Positions 12,300-25,389 of a stretch of DNA of 64,000 bases are shown here, piece after piece. The position numbers were made by a program, and so were the translations under genes. The notes beneath the pieces are model-generated. The model made no database searches and had not been told where the DNA came from. It saw only the letters and a list, made by a program, of their open reading frames with translations. Within the stretch, counting starts at the first letter, position 1. Each line of letters starts with the position of its first letter. The stretch spans positions 744,001-808,000 of the forward strand of contig JAQGEQ010000170.1 in NCBI GenBank assembly GCA_034620365.1, read 5' to 3'. This DNA comes from Pegea sp. RAD2-039. Taxonomy: Eukaryota > Chordata > Thaliacea > Salpida > Salpidae.

Positions 12300-13253
12300 T
12301 CATTTTGCAATTAATAAAGTAAAGTTAAATGAAGGAAATATTAATTTTAAGGATGCAGCACCCATATAATAGAAAGTTTTGTCAATTATGGAACTTTTGC
12401 AAGAAATGCTAAGTTTGCTTTTCAAACTTTTCCAAATTGACTTTTTCTGAGGTTTAGGTTCAACAGCCATATTTAATGGTGAAACCCGATTCTTCCTCAT
12501 AAACAAATTACGAAAACTAGATGAGCTTCTTGCTTTAATCGGTGTAGTTTTGATATTTTCTTTAAATGGCATATATTGAAAGCTTTGCTCAATACTTTTC
12601 TTTTTTATTTCATTGTTATTGCCATCACCTCCAGCATAAAACGATTCAATGCTTTTTATTTCATCTATGGAGTTTAAACTATCACCATCTCCATCACAAG
12701 CACCATAAGTATCACTACTTTCAGAGATAGTTGATATAATGTCTTCAACTAACTCGGGAATACAAGGTGGTATACTAAGATTTCGTAGTTGATTCTTAAA
12801 CTCAGCTTTTGTTATAGCCAAATTTCTTTTATTACTCAACTGAATCTTCTTTTTATTTTTCTTAGAACCTTTCTTACTTTTTTTAACTTTAGGTTTCTGT
12901 GTGGAAATCCACAAAGGTGGAAGCCCATTAATATGTTTGTAGGGCTTGTTACAATCAATTTTAAGGTTCTCTAGTGAATAACTTCTTCTTCGAAGCAAGT
13001 TAGTTTCTTTATGATTTTTCATCACTAGCAAGGGTGGAGCAGAGTCTGGTCGAGAATTACCATCTCGATTCAGGTTTATTTTTTCAACATCGTCGATGTT
13101 AAAATCTTCCTGAAGACAAATTTTTTCAAGGGCCAGAAACTCCCACAACTCGATTTTATCTTCGAGTAAACGATTACAATGAGAGCTGACTCTATAATCA
13201 TTCATACTTGGCTTCACTGAAAGACTCATTTTAGAAATTCGTAAAATGCTCAT
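12300..13253 (-). CDS. Intronless gene for a basic, Ser/Lys-rich protein of unknown function
   Basis: A single 317-codon ORF opens with ATG at 13251-13253 (a second Met follows eight residues later) and closes with TGA at 12300-12302. The first third has RRRSYSLENLKI, a likely phosphorylation or 14-3-3-type site. Around residues 120-140 is a lysine run (KKSKKGSKKNKKK) that could be a nuclear localisation signal. An acidic glycine/aspartate patch follows (GACDGDGDS), and the C-terminus is hydrophobic (LKLIFPSFNFTLLIA) and might anchor in a membrane. No conserved domain is recognised. Codon use matches its neighbours. The long open frame in 70% AT sequence supports a real gene. A TGACGTCA site lies 71 bp upstream of the start codon. 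Confidence 0.65.
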   Translation of the reverse strand: MSILRISKMSLSVKPSMNDYRVSSHCNRLLEDKIELWEFLALEKICLQEDFNIDDVEKINLNRDGNSRPDSAPPLLVMKNHKETNLLRRRSYSLENLKIDCNKPYKHINGLPPLWISTQKPKVKKSKKGSKKNKKKIQLSNKRNLAITKAEFKNQLRNLSIPPCIPELVEDIISTISESSDTYGACDGDGDSLNSIDEIKSIESFYAGGDGNNNEIKKKSIEQSFQYMPFKENIKTTPIKARSSSSFRNLFMRKNRVSPLNMAVEPKPQKKSIWKSLKSKLSISCKSSIIDKTFYYMGAASLKLIFPSFNFTLLIAK

Positions 13254-14070
13254 ATGCGTGCCGAATACTATTGATAAAATGTGTTAAAACTTGGTGAAAG
13301 TATAAAGATGAAAGGTTTAATAGTGACGTCATAATTGAATTGGGTAACAATTAAGCTCGTTGTCAAAATAGTCAGAGGTATCGACAATCTCAATGAGGTA
13401 TCCTGACCGCTTTAAACTTAATAATATTTTAATAAAATATCAGCTATTATACATGTAATATGAAATATATAGATATAGAGTATTTAAACATATTTTAGTA
13501 AAACTTCCATTTCCATAATCATCTCATAACAAAGTTATTTAGTTACACGTATCTGACTTCTTTTATTTACTAAAATTTTGGTTGTAGTAGGAGGTAAAGT
13601 TTTACAGAGAATTAGTTATAATTTTCAAACATTTATTCATGACTTGGTTAATCTGATTATAAATTATCAAAGTTTATCTGAATTAATAAAGTTTGCTTTA
13701 AAATTAGTAACTTTAACTATCTCAGCGTTGTATCAAAAAAGAAATTGTAACATTTGGTAATATCTGAAAAATGTAGCAACTTTTTACAGCTTTAAAAATA
13801 CAAATTGTAGAAATTTGGAACCAAAAATTTACGAAAATAATTTGAAGACATGTCTTAGTGATTATTTAATAGATGCATTTGTGAGTTTTCTGTAAATGAC
13901 AATGATTAATTAAAAAGGCAAGGATAAAAGCGGTAAAAGAAAACAGTTAAAAGTAGCATGTGCTAAAATATGAAGAAAAATCTATTTTCAGTTGAAAGTT
14001 CAATCCACAAATTCTGGTTTAAAAATTATTTTATAAAAACAATCCACAGCAAAATAATTTCAATAAATCT
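13254..14070. other. Spacer upstream of the intronless gene
   Basis: Contains one TGACGTCA palindrome at 13324-13331, a plausible promoter element of the minus-strand gene at 12300-13253. The rest is AT-rich without coding signal; the short + frame at 13578-13760 lacks exon borders and conservation-like composition. Confidence 0.45.
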
Positions 14071-17000
14071 TCATCTTTCCAAAACCATTTGAGGTTGAAC
14101 AGAAGAAGAGGTTTTTAATCTCTTCTTATGTAAAGAGTATCTATCATGTTTATGGAAAGGCGTGATCTCAATTATCTGACCTATACCCTTCGTAGTTTGT
14201 TCTCTAAATAATAGAGTGCTACCGACTTCGATATATTCAGGATGACAAACAAACCGAAACGAAGCCACCGCATTCTGTTCTCCAACAGATATTTTCATCT
14301 TCTAAATATTCAATTATGTTAAAAATTAGATAAAAAACACAAAAAGAAACCTTTGAGGCAGTTTGTATGTCTTCTATGATAGCCGTTTGTCGAACATTTC
14401 CAACATGAACTGTAGATTGAAAACCACGTGATATAAAACCAGCCGGATGATAAGATAAGTAAATTAAAGCTGTGAATTTGATACAACAAGAAGGTTGCAG
14501 AGAAGCACTGATCAGAACCATCCCCTGCAACAAATATTTGCATAAATATCGACATCAACAGTGTCATTGAAAAACATCAAGTGCGTTGTGCCACAAAAAC
14601 AACATCACTTATCATGACATCACTTATCATGACATCACTTTTACACAAAAGAATTTCAACAACAAAATTTATTAGATTTTTAACAACTGAAATGTTGATC
14701 GACAATAGGAGGATGAAAAGGTGAATTCTTTTACATTCTTAACAATCTAAATACTTTTCGAATCTCTTCTTTATCAGCAATTCCTTCGATAGATAGTGAA
14801 GCAGCTTGTCCAGCACAAACTATTCTACAGGGTGCTCTGTTTCGTTGGATCGTTGTAGCTGTTGTCTTTCGATAATCACCTTCACTTGATGGACCAATCA
14901 ACAATTGTTCACCTTCTTTAACAGTCCCTTGCTGAAGTGTCCCACCTACAACGACCCCTACTTCAGGGACAGAATAAACCTCATCAATCTGTAAGATTAG
15001 ATGTTTTAAAAATGATCTTCGGATATTAAAAGCATCTTGAAGTTGAAGATCAACCTGAAATTTAACCGGCTCTTGCATCAACTTCTCCTGAACTGAAGGA
15101 TCTTTACGAGGAGGCAAGACATTAAAAAATTTGGTCAAAAGATTGATGCCAACACCGGTGACGCTTGATGTCGTGAAAAAAGGAATAAAATTGCTGTGAA
15201 AAGATGAATGTAAGATCACGTGACCTAAATCAAGACCTCCCCGAACCTTTGGGAGCTGATCTTATCAGCAGCAACATAAACGTCGTCTTCTGTTCGGATC
15301 TGGAAGGGAATTCTTCCGCATCCGATCGAAGTAAACAGATTTTTCAACATCCGGCAATTTCGTTCGATAGTTTCAGAAGAGCAGATGTCGATCTTAGTGA
15401 TGGCGGCGATAGTAGGGACATTTAAAGCTAAGGCGTAACCAAGATGCTCGCGAGTAGTGTTTGCTGTGAGTATATGACGACATATTTCAACTTTCTATTT
15501 GTTTATTTGAAGAAATGAATTTATACAAACAGCTAGTGGTTTCACTTAACTGATTCCAGCATTTCCATCAACCACCAGCAATGCAAAGTCTGGTTGGTGT
15601 GATGTCAGGCCGAAAATGGTCGTTTTCAAATATTTTTGATGACCAGCTAGGTCAATAAAAGTAAGAATTTTGGAAGAAGCAGCACAGATCTCTTCAGCAG
15701 ATCTATTTTCACTGAAATTGATCACCTGGAAGTTGTTAAAATAAAGTTGAAGTCAACTTCGAAACTGCTGAATCAGAAAACTAAATATTTAACATTCAAT
15801 AAATGAATTAGCTTTAGTGAAAATGAAGTCATTAGTGATTCACTGTCATTTAATCATGATTTATACTAACTAGTTTGAATTTACATGTTTCACGTCAAAC
15901 AAGTATTTATTATTAAAAACAAGATTGAAAATTGTAGTTTCAACTTACGCTTCCATCTGTGTCAAAACCCATAATCTCATGACATATACTTGAAGTTCTA
16001 CCACTCTGAACTTCATGTAAATGTCGAAACAAATTTAATCGAGTCCTTCCACTTCCGTTATCCAACTGACCATGAGATAACACACCAACTAAAGTAGATT
16101 TACCTGCACCTCCACTACCTAATACTGAGACACGAATATCTAAAAACTATTTGACAATATGAAGAAGAAACTACAAAGATGTGATAAAAATAAGAACCTG
16201 TTGGTCATCAGGAACTCTTCTGAAGAAGATTTCAGCAACTTGTCTGCGTTCTTCATCACTTTCATTAACTTCTCGCTTCCTTAAGATCTTCATCTTCGCC
16301 CCAAGCCTAGTTACAAAATTGTTTCTTATTTTTGTAATAATACGGCAAGCACATCACCAGTAAGTGATACTTGTTTTTAACAATTATTAACTTAATTTCA
16401 ACTAATTATGGTGTAAAAATAATGCATAGATAAAATCATGTAAGAAAAGAGAATATTTGCCAAAGGATATATCAAAAAAGAGGGAATAAGGGAGGGTTAG
16501 GAATATGCTTGTAACTAATTAAGTCAATGTGCAAAATTTCTATTTGTAATTAATACAGAAATTTACAAAAAATTGTATTTGTTTACTTTTTACAAACCTT
16601 TATGTCATAAGTCTTATATCATACAGACTTTATCAAACTTCTATCAAATCTAAGCAAATTACAAACCTTTCTGCCATAAGTTTTAGAGTTGAAAGAGTTG
16701 ACTCGAGATCTACATCATTTAATCCAGCACAATTGCCATCATCTTCTACTCCTATTTTATATGTAGCCTCTCCACAACCCTCCTTCAGCCTCCATTTCAT
16801 TTGAGTGATCAAATGCTCTAATCTCGAATCAGTTGGATTTATTAACTTTAATTTATATTCTACATTTCCTTCTTCAACCTAAAATAAAACATTAAAAATG
16901 AGAAAACTTGGACAAATGATAAGCCTACAACTATCTTATATGACTTTTTACAACAAATTTTTAACATATTTATTTCTCTGATACATTTCAAAAAATCATA

Positions 17001-17361
17001 GTGACTTTTCATAAATTTATAATAATGATGATATTTTTCAACAATAAAATACATATAATGCTAATAATAAGATAATAATAAGATTATAGGAATTAATTCA
17101 TTTGTGAAAAAACAAATAAAGGGATAGTTATTAAATAATTATGGTCTATAATAAATTATAATATATCAACAAACAGTTTATAGTTTTTTAACATAATAAC
17201 AAAAATACTGAGTTTCAAAAAACTATTTCACTATAACAACATGTTTATTAAATTGGTTTCATAAACATCATTCATCAAATAATCAATAAACCAAGTACAA
17301 GTATCACCTCGGGTGGAAGGTTTTCAAGAGCTGTTGTAGTAGTAGAATGAGTTTTATCCAT
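14071..17361 (-). CDS. GTPBP2: GTP-binding protein of the GTPBP1/GTPBP2 family (closest to GTPBP2)
   Basis: Ten phased exons (17308-17361, 16667-16878, 16198-16306, 15949-16146, 15551-15725, 15247-15463, 15055-15193, 14755-14988, 14351-14524, 14071-14301) give 580 aa, similar to GTPBP2. The N-terminus has [20 protein letters not shown]. The G domain has G1 GSGGAGKST (family form GNVDSGKST), [17 protein letters not shown]3 DLAGH in [18 protein letters not shown], and G4 TKID. EF-Tu-like beta barrels follow with [31 protein letters not shown] and [12 protein letters not shown]. The family is implicated in ribosome rescue with Pelota and in RNA surveillance. The intron at 14989-15054 is 66 nt and open in frame. 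The start exon is separated from exon 2 by 429 bp. Confidence 0.95.
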
Positions 17362-20300
17362 AGTAGTAATCAATTTTAGTAAATATTTTCAATGTAAGTT
17401 TTTAATCAACCTAGAAACAAGCCTTTAATTACTTTTTTATTTAGGACACATAAAACAAACATACATCAGGCAAATACATCTGTAAGCAAATAAATAATAA
17501 AAATAAAGTTAGGATTGAGTTTAAATTTGAAATGATTATTAGTAAAATTGATAGAGTAAATAATGATGAACATTATATAAACTTAATTCTCTATAAATAA
17601 AAAACAATATTGAAATTTACTTTCTAGAAAAATATCATAAAAACATTAATGAAAAGCATAAAATAAAAATTTCCTAAATTGTGATGATACTTTTAAACTA
17701 TAATAATTAATTTTAGAATTAAAATAAGTTTCTTTAATATAATAAAAAATGATAACACATACTTTAAACAAATAGAATACTAATTATTCAGATATATTTA
17801 AACAAACAATTATAAAAAATTAAACATCATACTAACCAACAAACAAATGTTTATTAGTAATATTGATAACTTACAACTATTACTGATATACTGACAGATG
17901 AGAAAATGAGATATTACTATGGACGCATACGCCACATAAATAACAAGCTCATATTGAAAATATGTCTATTTCATAAGTTGCAGTAGAATAATAAAATAAA
18001 GGTTAGAAAATAACAGATGTTAAAACCACTGAGTCTAAATTTAGAGAAACCAAAATAATATTACAATACTTTAAGCAACAATAATTAGTTATTTTATTGT
18101 TGTTAATTGAAAAAATACTACTTTTGTTAAGTTATAATTAGGACGTACACTTGAAATAAGATAATATGGTTAGAATTAGATTATTGTTACTCTAAACGGA
18201 TTTTACCCTGAAATTTTTTGTTTTTGTCAAGAAATGCTGTGTTGATTATTTGTAAATCTTTGTAAACACTTGAAAATCTTTCGAAGACCTTATCATAAGC
18301 GTTGATAATGAATAGCTGTCTACCAGTAGATTATTTTGAAGGCTTGTTTTCCATTAAAACTTCAATAAAAATTTGGAATTTATAGTAGATATAATTGGCA
18401 TTTATCCTGTTGTATTCAATCCAAGATCATTACAATTAATTTCTCATTGCTACCTCTCACCAGTCTCAAATTCCGAAAACTCTATTAACAAGACTTCACC
18501 CTAAACAAACAGAATTAGAATTTGTGAAGCATTTTTATTTAATGAAATGAAAATTAAACCAGACCCTAAAAAACTTAAATAAAAGAAAATCTTACAACAA
18601 TTTAATAATATTTCCGTATAATCATCCTGAATAATTTCAAAAACAAGCTAAAAATAGCTTATAATATCATTATAAAAAAATCGACAAGAAGTTAGAACGT
18701 CCGTACTGTGATGACCGGTATGATACACGCCTAGACACCATCGCCTGAAAAATTTGAACAATTCTTAACTTGTGATATATTACAAGTAGTATATTATTCA
18801 ACGTGACAGAAAAAATGTTCAAACAAAAAGTCTTCAAAGGTCTATGGAGAGTTCCCGAAATACAAACGTAACATCGGCCATCCTTGTCTTCCTTTTAAGG
18901 ATACGTGCGATATTAAAGCTCTTAGTATCAAAAGCATCGACTAGTAGATGGGAAAATATTACAGCAGATCGCTCCAAATGGCGCTCCTTACTCCGTAGTT
19001 AATTAAAGATAGAGAAAAAAAAAGCTTTAAGGAAAAGAAAGAAACTCTAAAAACTATTACCTCTTTTGCACTTTACCCAATATTTTCTAAACTGTTGAAA
19101 TAATCAACAAAAGAAATAATATAAGCTTAAACAGATGAAAAGTTATATAGTTTTTTCGAATTTTTAAACTAAAACGCAACTAATAATATTATTATCACAA
19201 AGCTATAAATAGAAACAATTAAGATATCCATTTTTACTCAATTTAATCGATTTACTTAGATATTTTTGGGGTGGATTTTTAGTGAACAATAGAATAGCGA
19301 AACTTATCAAAAGTTGTCACTAATAAACTGACATAAAATGAATTTTTAGTCTTGTTCTAGTTTTTTTTAACCCGATAAGAAAAAAGTCTTTTAGTTTATG
19401 AAAAGTACTATGAATACAATTATAACTTCAAGTATGTTGAGTATTACAAGCTGAACTCTGAAAAGACTTCAAAAATTATTCTTTTAATGAGAACAAATTA
19501 ACTAACTACTGTTTAAATGATAGGATAGCAATTAGCACTTTTCAAAAATCGAAAAAATATGTAGACATTTGAAACATTTTTTTTTTCAGTTAACATACTC
19601 TTTTACTAAGAAATGTATTTCACTTTATAATAAAGGTTAAACTAAATGTTGAAGGTTTTAAGAAAGTTTTGACTTATATTTTCATAAAATAAAGAATAAC
19701 TTTACTTTCATCATACCCTTGAAAATTTATTTATTAGTTTATAGTCCTCTCTTGAAAACTTATGCAATGAAAAATTGCAAAGCTTTACTTTTTTATGCTA
19801 ACCTTAGTTTTAAAATATCAATAAGTTAAAGTCACTCAGAAACTTATTTTTTATATGAGCAAAAATGTTTAAATGACAATTTAAAATTAAATATGTAATG
19901 ATTGATTTGCAAAAAGCCTTTTTGTATTTTTGTAGCTTTGGTTAATTCTTAGTTGTAAAAGCTTGTGATGTAGCAGTTCCGCCTATTACAATGTGTATTG
20001 AATTGCTTTCTATATATGACTTGTACAATGTATTATGTTTTTCTAAAATATACTTTTTTGCTTCAGTTGTATGCAGTAATTTTGTTTTTAAGTCACTTTT
20101 ATAATTTGTTAAAGTTTGATTTCAAGGAAAAATTATTAATGATTATTATTGTTGGTATAAATGTTCTTATTTAAAAATTGATTTTTATATTTATTTCAAT
20201 AAATATTTATATTTTATTACATCGTAAAGCATTAGTGTTTATATATATATTTTTAGAAATTAAACTTTTGTAATGTACACCTGATAAATTACTAATTTAA

Positions 20301-21288
20301 TTCCTTTTATTCACAACTTGATAACTAATTTTAACTGTTATAATTTGTCTCAAAGTTTTTGATTTTTAATTATAATATTTATATTGTAATATAATCATCT
20401 GTACTGTTCCTATTTTCTTTTCTACATTAATTTATGCTAAACTGTGATACTTCAGATATTTTAATCATCTTTCTTTTCTTCATACTTTTTTTTGTTTTTT
20501 ATAAAACTATATAATTTCTCATTTGTAAAATTTATCATCTAATAAATTGTTTGAGGCAATTTTCATTTTAGTTATTTTAAGCTCTATTAAAGATATTTTG
20601 ATTCAAATTGTTTGATATACTTTTAGGCTTACTTGGTTTATTATGTTTTTATTCATTTATAGTGATCATTTTCAATTTAGAGGTGAATAATATTAAATGA
20701 TATAATTTTAATCTAATATTATTTCTTTTATGCTTTTAAGAAATATCAACTTATGCATAACATGTTTTATTTATTTATATAATATCGTCTCTGTAGTTTT
20801 AATAATTTTTTTTAAGTTTTTGTTAGTTTTATAACAAATTGGATATATAAACTTAGATAATTTTTCTAAACATTTATTTCTTCAACAATTCATTTTCTAT
20901 TAATTAATTGCAATAATAATTAATTGTATAATCTGGTAATATATATAATAATACAAAATATTACTTTAATAATTAATATATAATCTGGTTTAGTATAATG
21001 CCTCAAAACATTGTTCTTTTATCTTTAAATTGAGTTGAAATTTTATATTACATCTTTAAATATTTTCTTATAAAAAATTATATTATTCTATTGTATTAGT
21101 CTAATTATTTTTATAGCTAGGTTATGATCTAAATTAATTATTTTATATTTATTTGTATCATAAAACTTATCAAAATTATATTTATAAATGTTCTATAGCT
21201 AATAATTTATATAATTATAAGCCCTTATATAAAACCAATCAATTTTCTTTGAATAGTTATAATTTTTTAGTATAAATAAGAATAAATA
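17362..21288. other. AT-rich intergenic desert between divergent GTPBP2 and POLR2G
   Basis: About 3.9 kb, mostly over 75% AT. The only GC-richer patches are 18420-18500, 18690-18745 and 18835-19000; the last holds a stop-free minus-strand frame described separately. The patch 18693-18742 read in reverse has a weak tRNA A-box-like TGGTGTCTAGG but no convincing cloverleaf. No promoter motif for POLR2G could be singled out. Confidence 0.5.
18834..18998 (-). other. Stop-free 54-codon frame, unassigned
   Basis: Reverse strand reads LRSKERHLERSAVIFSHLL... to ...RMADVTFVFRELSIDL and a TGA at 18834-18836. It is markedly richer in GC than its surroundings and uses ordinary codons, which suggests an exon or a fossil of a gene or transposable element. 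There is no clear acceptor or ATG at its left end (an in-frame stop precedes it), so it may be a pseudogene fragment. Function unknown. Confidence 0.25.
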
Positions 21289-21807
21289 ATGTTTTACCAC
21301 ATAGCCCTGGAACATGAGATTTTGCTTCACCCAAAATACTTTGGACCATCTTTGTTAGATACAGTTCGTCAGAAACTTTTTACAGAAGTTGAAGGTACAT
21401 GTACAGGCAAACATGGTTTTGTGATTGCTGTGACTACAATAGATCAAATTGGAGATGGTATGATTCAACCAGGAAGAGGGTTTGTTTTATATCCTATTAA
21501 GTATAAAGCAATTGTTTTAAGACCTTTTAAAGGAGAGGTAATTGATGCAATAGTCACACAAATCAATAAAGTTGGTTTGTTTACTGAAATTGGACCAATG
21601 ACATGTTTCATTTCGAAGCATTCAATTCCAGCCGATATGAAATATGATCCAGAATCCAAGCCTCCTTGTTATAGAACTGATGATGATGATATTGTGATTC
21701 AACAAGGAGATGAAATTAGGTTGAAAATTGTTGGCACTAGAGTTGATTGTAAAGATCTATTTGCTATTGGTTCTTTGATGGATGACTACTTAGGTTTAAT
21801 CAGTTAA
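21289..21807 (+). CDS. POLR2G: RNA polymerase II subunit RPB7
   Basis: A single uninterrupted ORF of 172 codons, exactly the length of human POLR2G, and nearly collinear with it: [54 protein letters not shown], the OB-fold with [15 protein letters not shown] and [10 protein letters not shown], and the C-terminus [17 protein letters not shown]7 pairs with RPB4 to form the stalk of Pol II, which contacts nascent RNA and initiation factors. There is no intron, unlike most neighbours. AATAAA at 21907-21912 is a good poly(A) signal, about 100 bp past the stop. Flanks are extremely AT-rich. Confidence 0.98.
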   Translation: MFYHIALEHEILLHPKYFGPSLLDTVRQKLFTEVEGTCTGKHGFVIAVTTIDQIGDGMIQPGRGFVLYPIKYKAIVLRPFKGEVIDAIVTQINKVGLFTEIGPMTCFISKHSIPADMKYDPESKPPCYRTDDDDIVIQQGDEIRLKIVGTRVDCKDLFAIGSLMDDYLGLIS

Positions 21808-22250
21808 ATTGACAAACTTTTTGTAAAATCGTTTTTATATGTCTTGTACAACGGTTTATATTAGAACTAAGTAAAGATTTATTTGTACCAATTTTCTATT
21901 CTTTTGAATAAATACTTTAACCAGTTTAAAAAATATGAAATCTATTATTTTGAAAGCCTAATTTCGATTAAAGTATTTATGATTGTGTGTATGAAAAACT
22001 TTAAAGGATTTGAAGAATCAGAAGCTTTAGTAAAATAACATTTATCAATTTCATTTTGATTATGAATGCTCAAAGAGTTGACTGTTAGATTTTAGTTGAT
22101 GTTAGATAATAATTAGTTAAACAGTTATTCATTAGAACACATGGTGCATAAACATTTGTAAAACATTGATCTTGTTTATTTCAACTTGGTGCTGTTGAAA
22201 TATTCGTGATAAATTAAATTTTATGATAAATTTTTCTAATTCGGAATTTT

Positions 22251-22459
22251 CTAATCAAACTTGATTTGGAAAAATCTGTCTCCTTGGCTGGGACTAATAA
22301 GACTTTTTCGACTGATTGCCACTTTACAGCTAAATGTTTGAGTGCAAAGAAATTGTTCCACAGCAGCCAGTGGTTGTCTGTCTCCAAAAATTCGTTTAAA
22401 AGCAGAAGAAGGCTTTCCATTGAAAATATTTGAGACACACCAAATGAATAAGTTGATAT
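22251..22459 (-). CDS. Candidate terminal exon of an unknown gene
   Basis: On the reverse strand an acceptor-like TTGTTGTTGAG ends at 22460, followed by 69 codons in phase 1: INLFIWCVSNIFNGKPSSAF, then KRIFGDRQPLAAVEQFLC and KVAISRKSLISPSQGDRFFQ, ending KFD and TAG at 22251-22253. Composition and codon use look protein-like (GGA, CAA, AGA codons, few poly-K/N runs) compared with the adjacent desert. Another frame over the same bases (22214-22438) is also open, so the assignment is not secure. No upstream exon was found and no family recognised. It may be part of a decayed element next to the SINE. Confidence 0.3.
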
Positions 22460-22734
22460 CTCAACAACAAAACTTGATAAAATTTATATTTTGAAAGGTT
22501 TAATAATAAAAACTACTTTTTCAACGACTAATATTCAATAAAATCCTTTCGTTATTTATTATAGAATAATAAAATTTGTGATTAAATTTCATGGTTCTAT
22601 AAAATCTTTTAAATTATAGAAGTTGAAAATTCTGAACTTTGTTTAAAAATGATAATCATTATAATACAGTAAGTAATGTTAGTTTGTTTATGAAAGGTTA
22701 TTAATACTGAATATTTGTTTTTAATCTATCGGCC

Positions 22735-23100
22735 GATAATGACCATACATAAAACAATCGCATATATACCAGGATAGAAATTATGGAAATCCAGTTGTTG
22801 CTCATGCAGCAACATTCCACTCTCTACGCCACCAAGGCAATGCAGCGGAAGATATGAACTGATGCAGCTACGCCCAGCTGACATCGCACACTGGGTACAG
22901 CAATAAACTGTTACGGAGATCTGACTCTAGCTTTAAATTCAGAGTTTTGCGTCTCTTAGAAATGTTGTCATTCACTCAAAGGTGTTGGATTTTCTATGGA
23001 CTTTTTCTTGTCGCAAATATGGGTCCACTTGGGTTCGAATCCGAAATCTCTCTCCTGGTAGAAGGGTGTAATAACCGATACACCATACAGATGGACTTTA
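22735..23100 (-). mobile_element. Candidate tRNA-derived SINE
   Basis: Read in reverse, 23096-23023 forms a tRNA-like head. GTCCATC pairs 6 of 7 (one wobble) with AGTGGAC. A D-arm GTGT/ACAC encloses an A-box-like TGGTGTATCGGTTATT. A weak anticodon arm CTT..GAG follows, then the B-box GGATTCGAACCC in a T-arm with one mismatch. About 290 bp of GC-richer, non-tRNA sequence follows in the same direction (to 22735), well above the composition of the flanks. Known SINEs have this head-body layout transcribed by Pol III. Target-site duplications and a 3' tail were not identified, and only this one copy is in the window. Confidence 0.5.
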
Positions 23101-25389
23101 TAGATATTTAGTAATTGTTATAATTCTTATGTAACTTTTAACATTTTTCCACGTAAAAATATCGCTTATTTCCACTTTTTGTTCGTAAGAAACCGACTAT
23201 AAAATCTCAGTTTTTATTACAACATTTTCGAAACTAAGTATTTTTAAAATCTCCGTACTATATGAAAAATTTACACAAAAATTTGATATTTAAAAGAGCT
23301 ACGTTCTCATTGTTATGAATTTTTGGATTTATTGCCTCAAGTTTGACTAATTTATTCACTAAAATAAACTTTTAAAAGACTTTAAGCCTTGAAACTTCCT
23401 TGGCAATAATAAAAAGTATAATTTTACAATTTGTGACCGATTTTAATAAGACTTTAAATAATAAATTTAAACAAATTGCCTTCAAGAAAAAGAATTTGTA
23501 GAAAATAAAAAAATGATGCTACATATTACCAATTTTTTAATTCAATGATACTGAAGACTAAAAAATATTAAAAAAATTGAAAAGATTACAACAAATCGCT
23601 ATAAATGTCGTTCACTACTCCACAAACAAATAAAATTAAAGGAGAAAACCAGCTTTGCAGATAAGATGGAAATCAATTAGCTCTTTTGCATTTGTATTTA
23701 TAGCAAATTTTTAAAATAATACTACATCTTACTAGCTATTTAGTTCAATAATATTTAAGACTAAAAACTATTTAAACTTTTGAAATTATCTTTGAAAAAT
23801 AAATTTCCCTAATTTTTATGATATTGTAAGCTAGTTATATAAATCTGAAATTTGAAAAAAATTTATTTTTGACAACAACCCGTTTTTTGTGTAAATAAAA
23901 TAATGGCCATAAAAGTTTGCAAAGCGTGGGACAATTTGCTTAAGCTTTTACCCTAGTTTTCTGATTTAGGTAAGTTAGCAAATCTATTTCTTTTAGTCTT
24001 CTCATACTTTTGCAATTTCATATTAACAATTTTTTTTAATTAGGACAAATTACTATTTAATACTTTGTATAAATTAATAGAACTAATTTATGTAAGTTTG
24101 GTACTTGAAATTGAATTTTAGGCACCAAATGAAATAGATATTTTTATCACATACCCTCTAAGCTATAGTTAGACATAAATTATAAACTAGACTAAGTTAT
24201 ATTTTATTTTTACATTTGTAATCTTTTATATTAATATTTATTTTTTAGAATTAAAAGTAGTGTTTAAAGTTATCATATTATTGTAATCAAGAATTAAGAT
24301 AGATTTTCATATGTTGATATCATATAGCCTTACATATATATATATAACAATAGAAATATATAATTTTTAGTTTATATGAATACAATTTTTTAAAGATGAT
24401 GGCTATAATGATGTTTTAGTTTATATTGATTTAAGCATATATGAAAAATTAAACTCAGTTTAGTTTTAAAATATTTTATGAATTTGTAAATAAATTGAAT
24501 TAATATCGTATATTTTTATTATTCCATCACTACATCAAATTCTGTCACATTTTTTAAAATTAACTTGAACATTTCTCATTTGAGTAATTTGTTCGGTATA
24601 TAAATATTTCTTGTAATTCTTATTATAGTATAAATATAGTAAATATAACACAAATAGACTGGGTTAGTTTATGCTTTAAAATTAGATTTTTTGTGTTCTG
24701 ATTTTTTATAATACTTTTGTTGAACTATGGTACTTATAGCTTTTTTATGTTTGTTTCTCTGTTCAATCATTCTTGTTTACTATAAAAGCTGTTTAGTTTG
24801 TCATCTGTATGCTACTATTTTTGTTTTGAATGTAAAGGTTTTATAATAAGAGATGATAAAAAGCTTTGGGTCTAAATAAAAACTTGATGATACTATTTTC
24901 ATATAATTGTTATGCTGTTTTGTTCTTTAAAAAGTATATATCCTTTTTAACCATGACTTTCATTCAGTTGTTGTCTCAATATTTTTATACTCTTAGTGAA
25001 AGTTTATTTGAAATTTGTTAAGTTTTTATTGAAGTCTTTATTATTTTATTAGATATATTTTTTATGCTTATGATAACTATAATGTGAAATTTTTATTTAT
25101 CAATTTTTGTTAGCTGATGCTTTTAGTTTACTTAAAATTATTATAAACATTATGATAAATAATTGTTTATGTATTTACTTCTTTATATTTATAAATTTAC
25201 ATATTATCATACTAAATATCATTGTTTACATTTCATGACAAGCTTTTCTTGATTTTCTATGATTATTTATGTTAATTACATATCTGTTTTTTAATAGAAA
25301 AAATATAACTTATCAAACTTATTCATCAAATCTATTAAATATTTTTTACTTAGTGTCTTGTTTAGTGTACTTAACTCTTATCTTGAAAA
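23101..25389. other. AT-rich desert upstream of EIF6
   Basis: No exon-like patch, tandem repeat or RNA gene seen. Contains short AT-microsatellites such as (TA)n around 24340-24350. The EIF6 promoter should lie at its right end but no motif stands out. Confidence 0.5.

Noticed and set aside
13578-13760. Plus ORF of 60 codons
   Set aside because: Low-complexity, AT-driven, no splice borders.
18693-18742. tRNA gene on the reverse strand
   Set aside because: Only an A-box-like string is present; no acceptor stem or B-box of adequate quality.
23023-23096. Functional tRNA gene
   Set aside because: Mismatches in acceptor, anticodon and T stems, and a long GC-rich body follows; a SINE head fits better.
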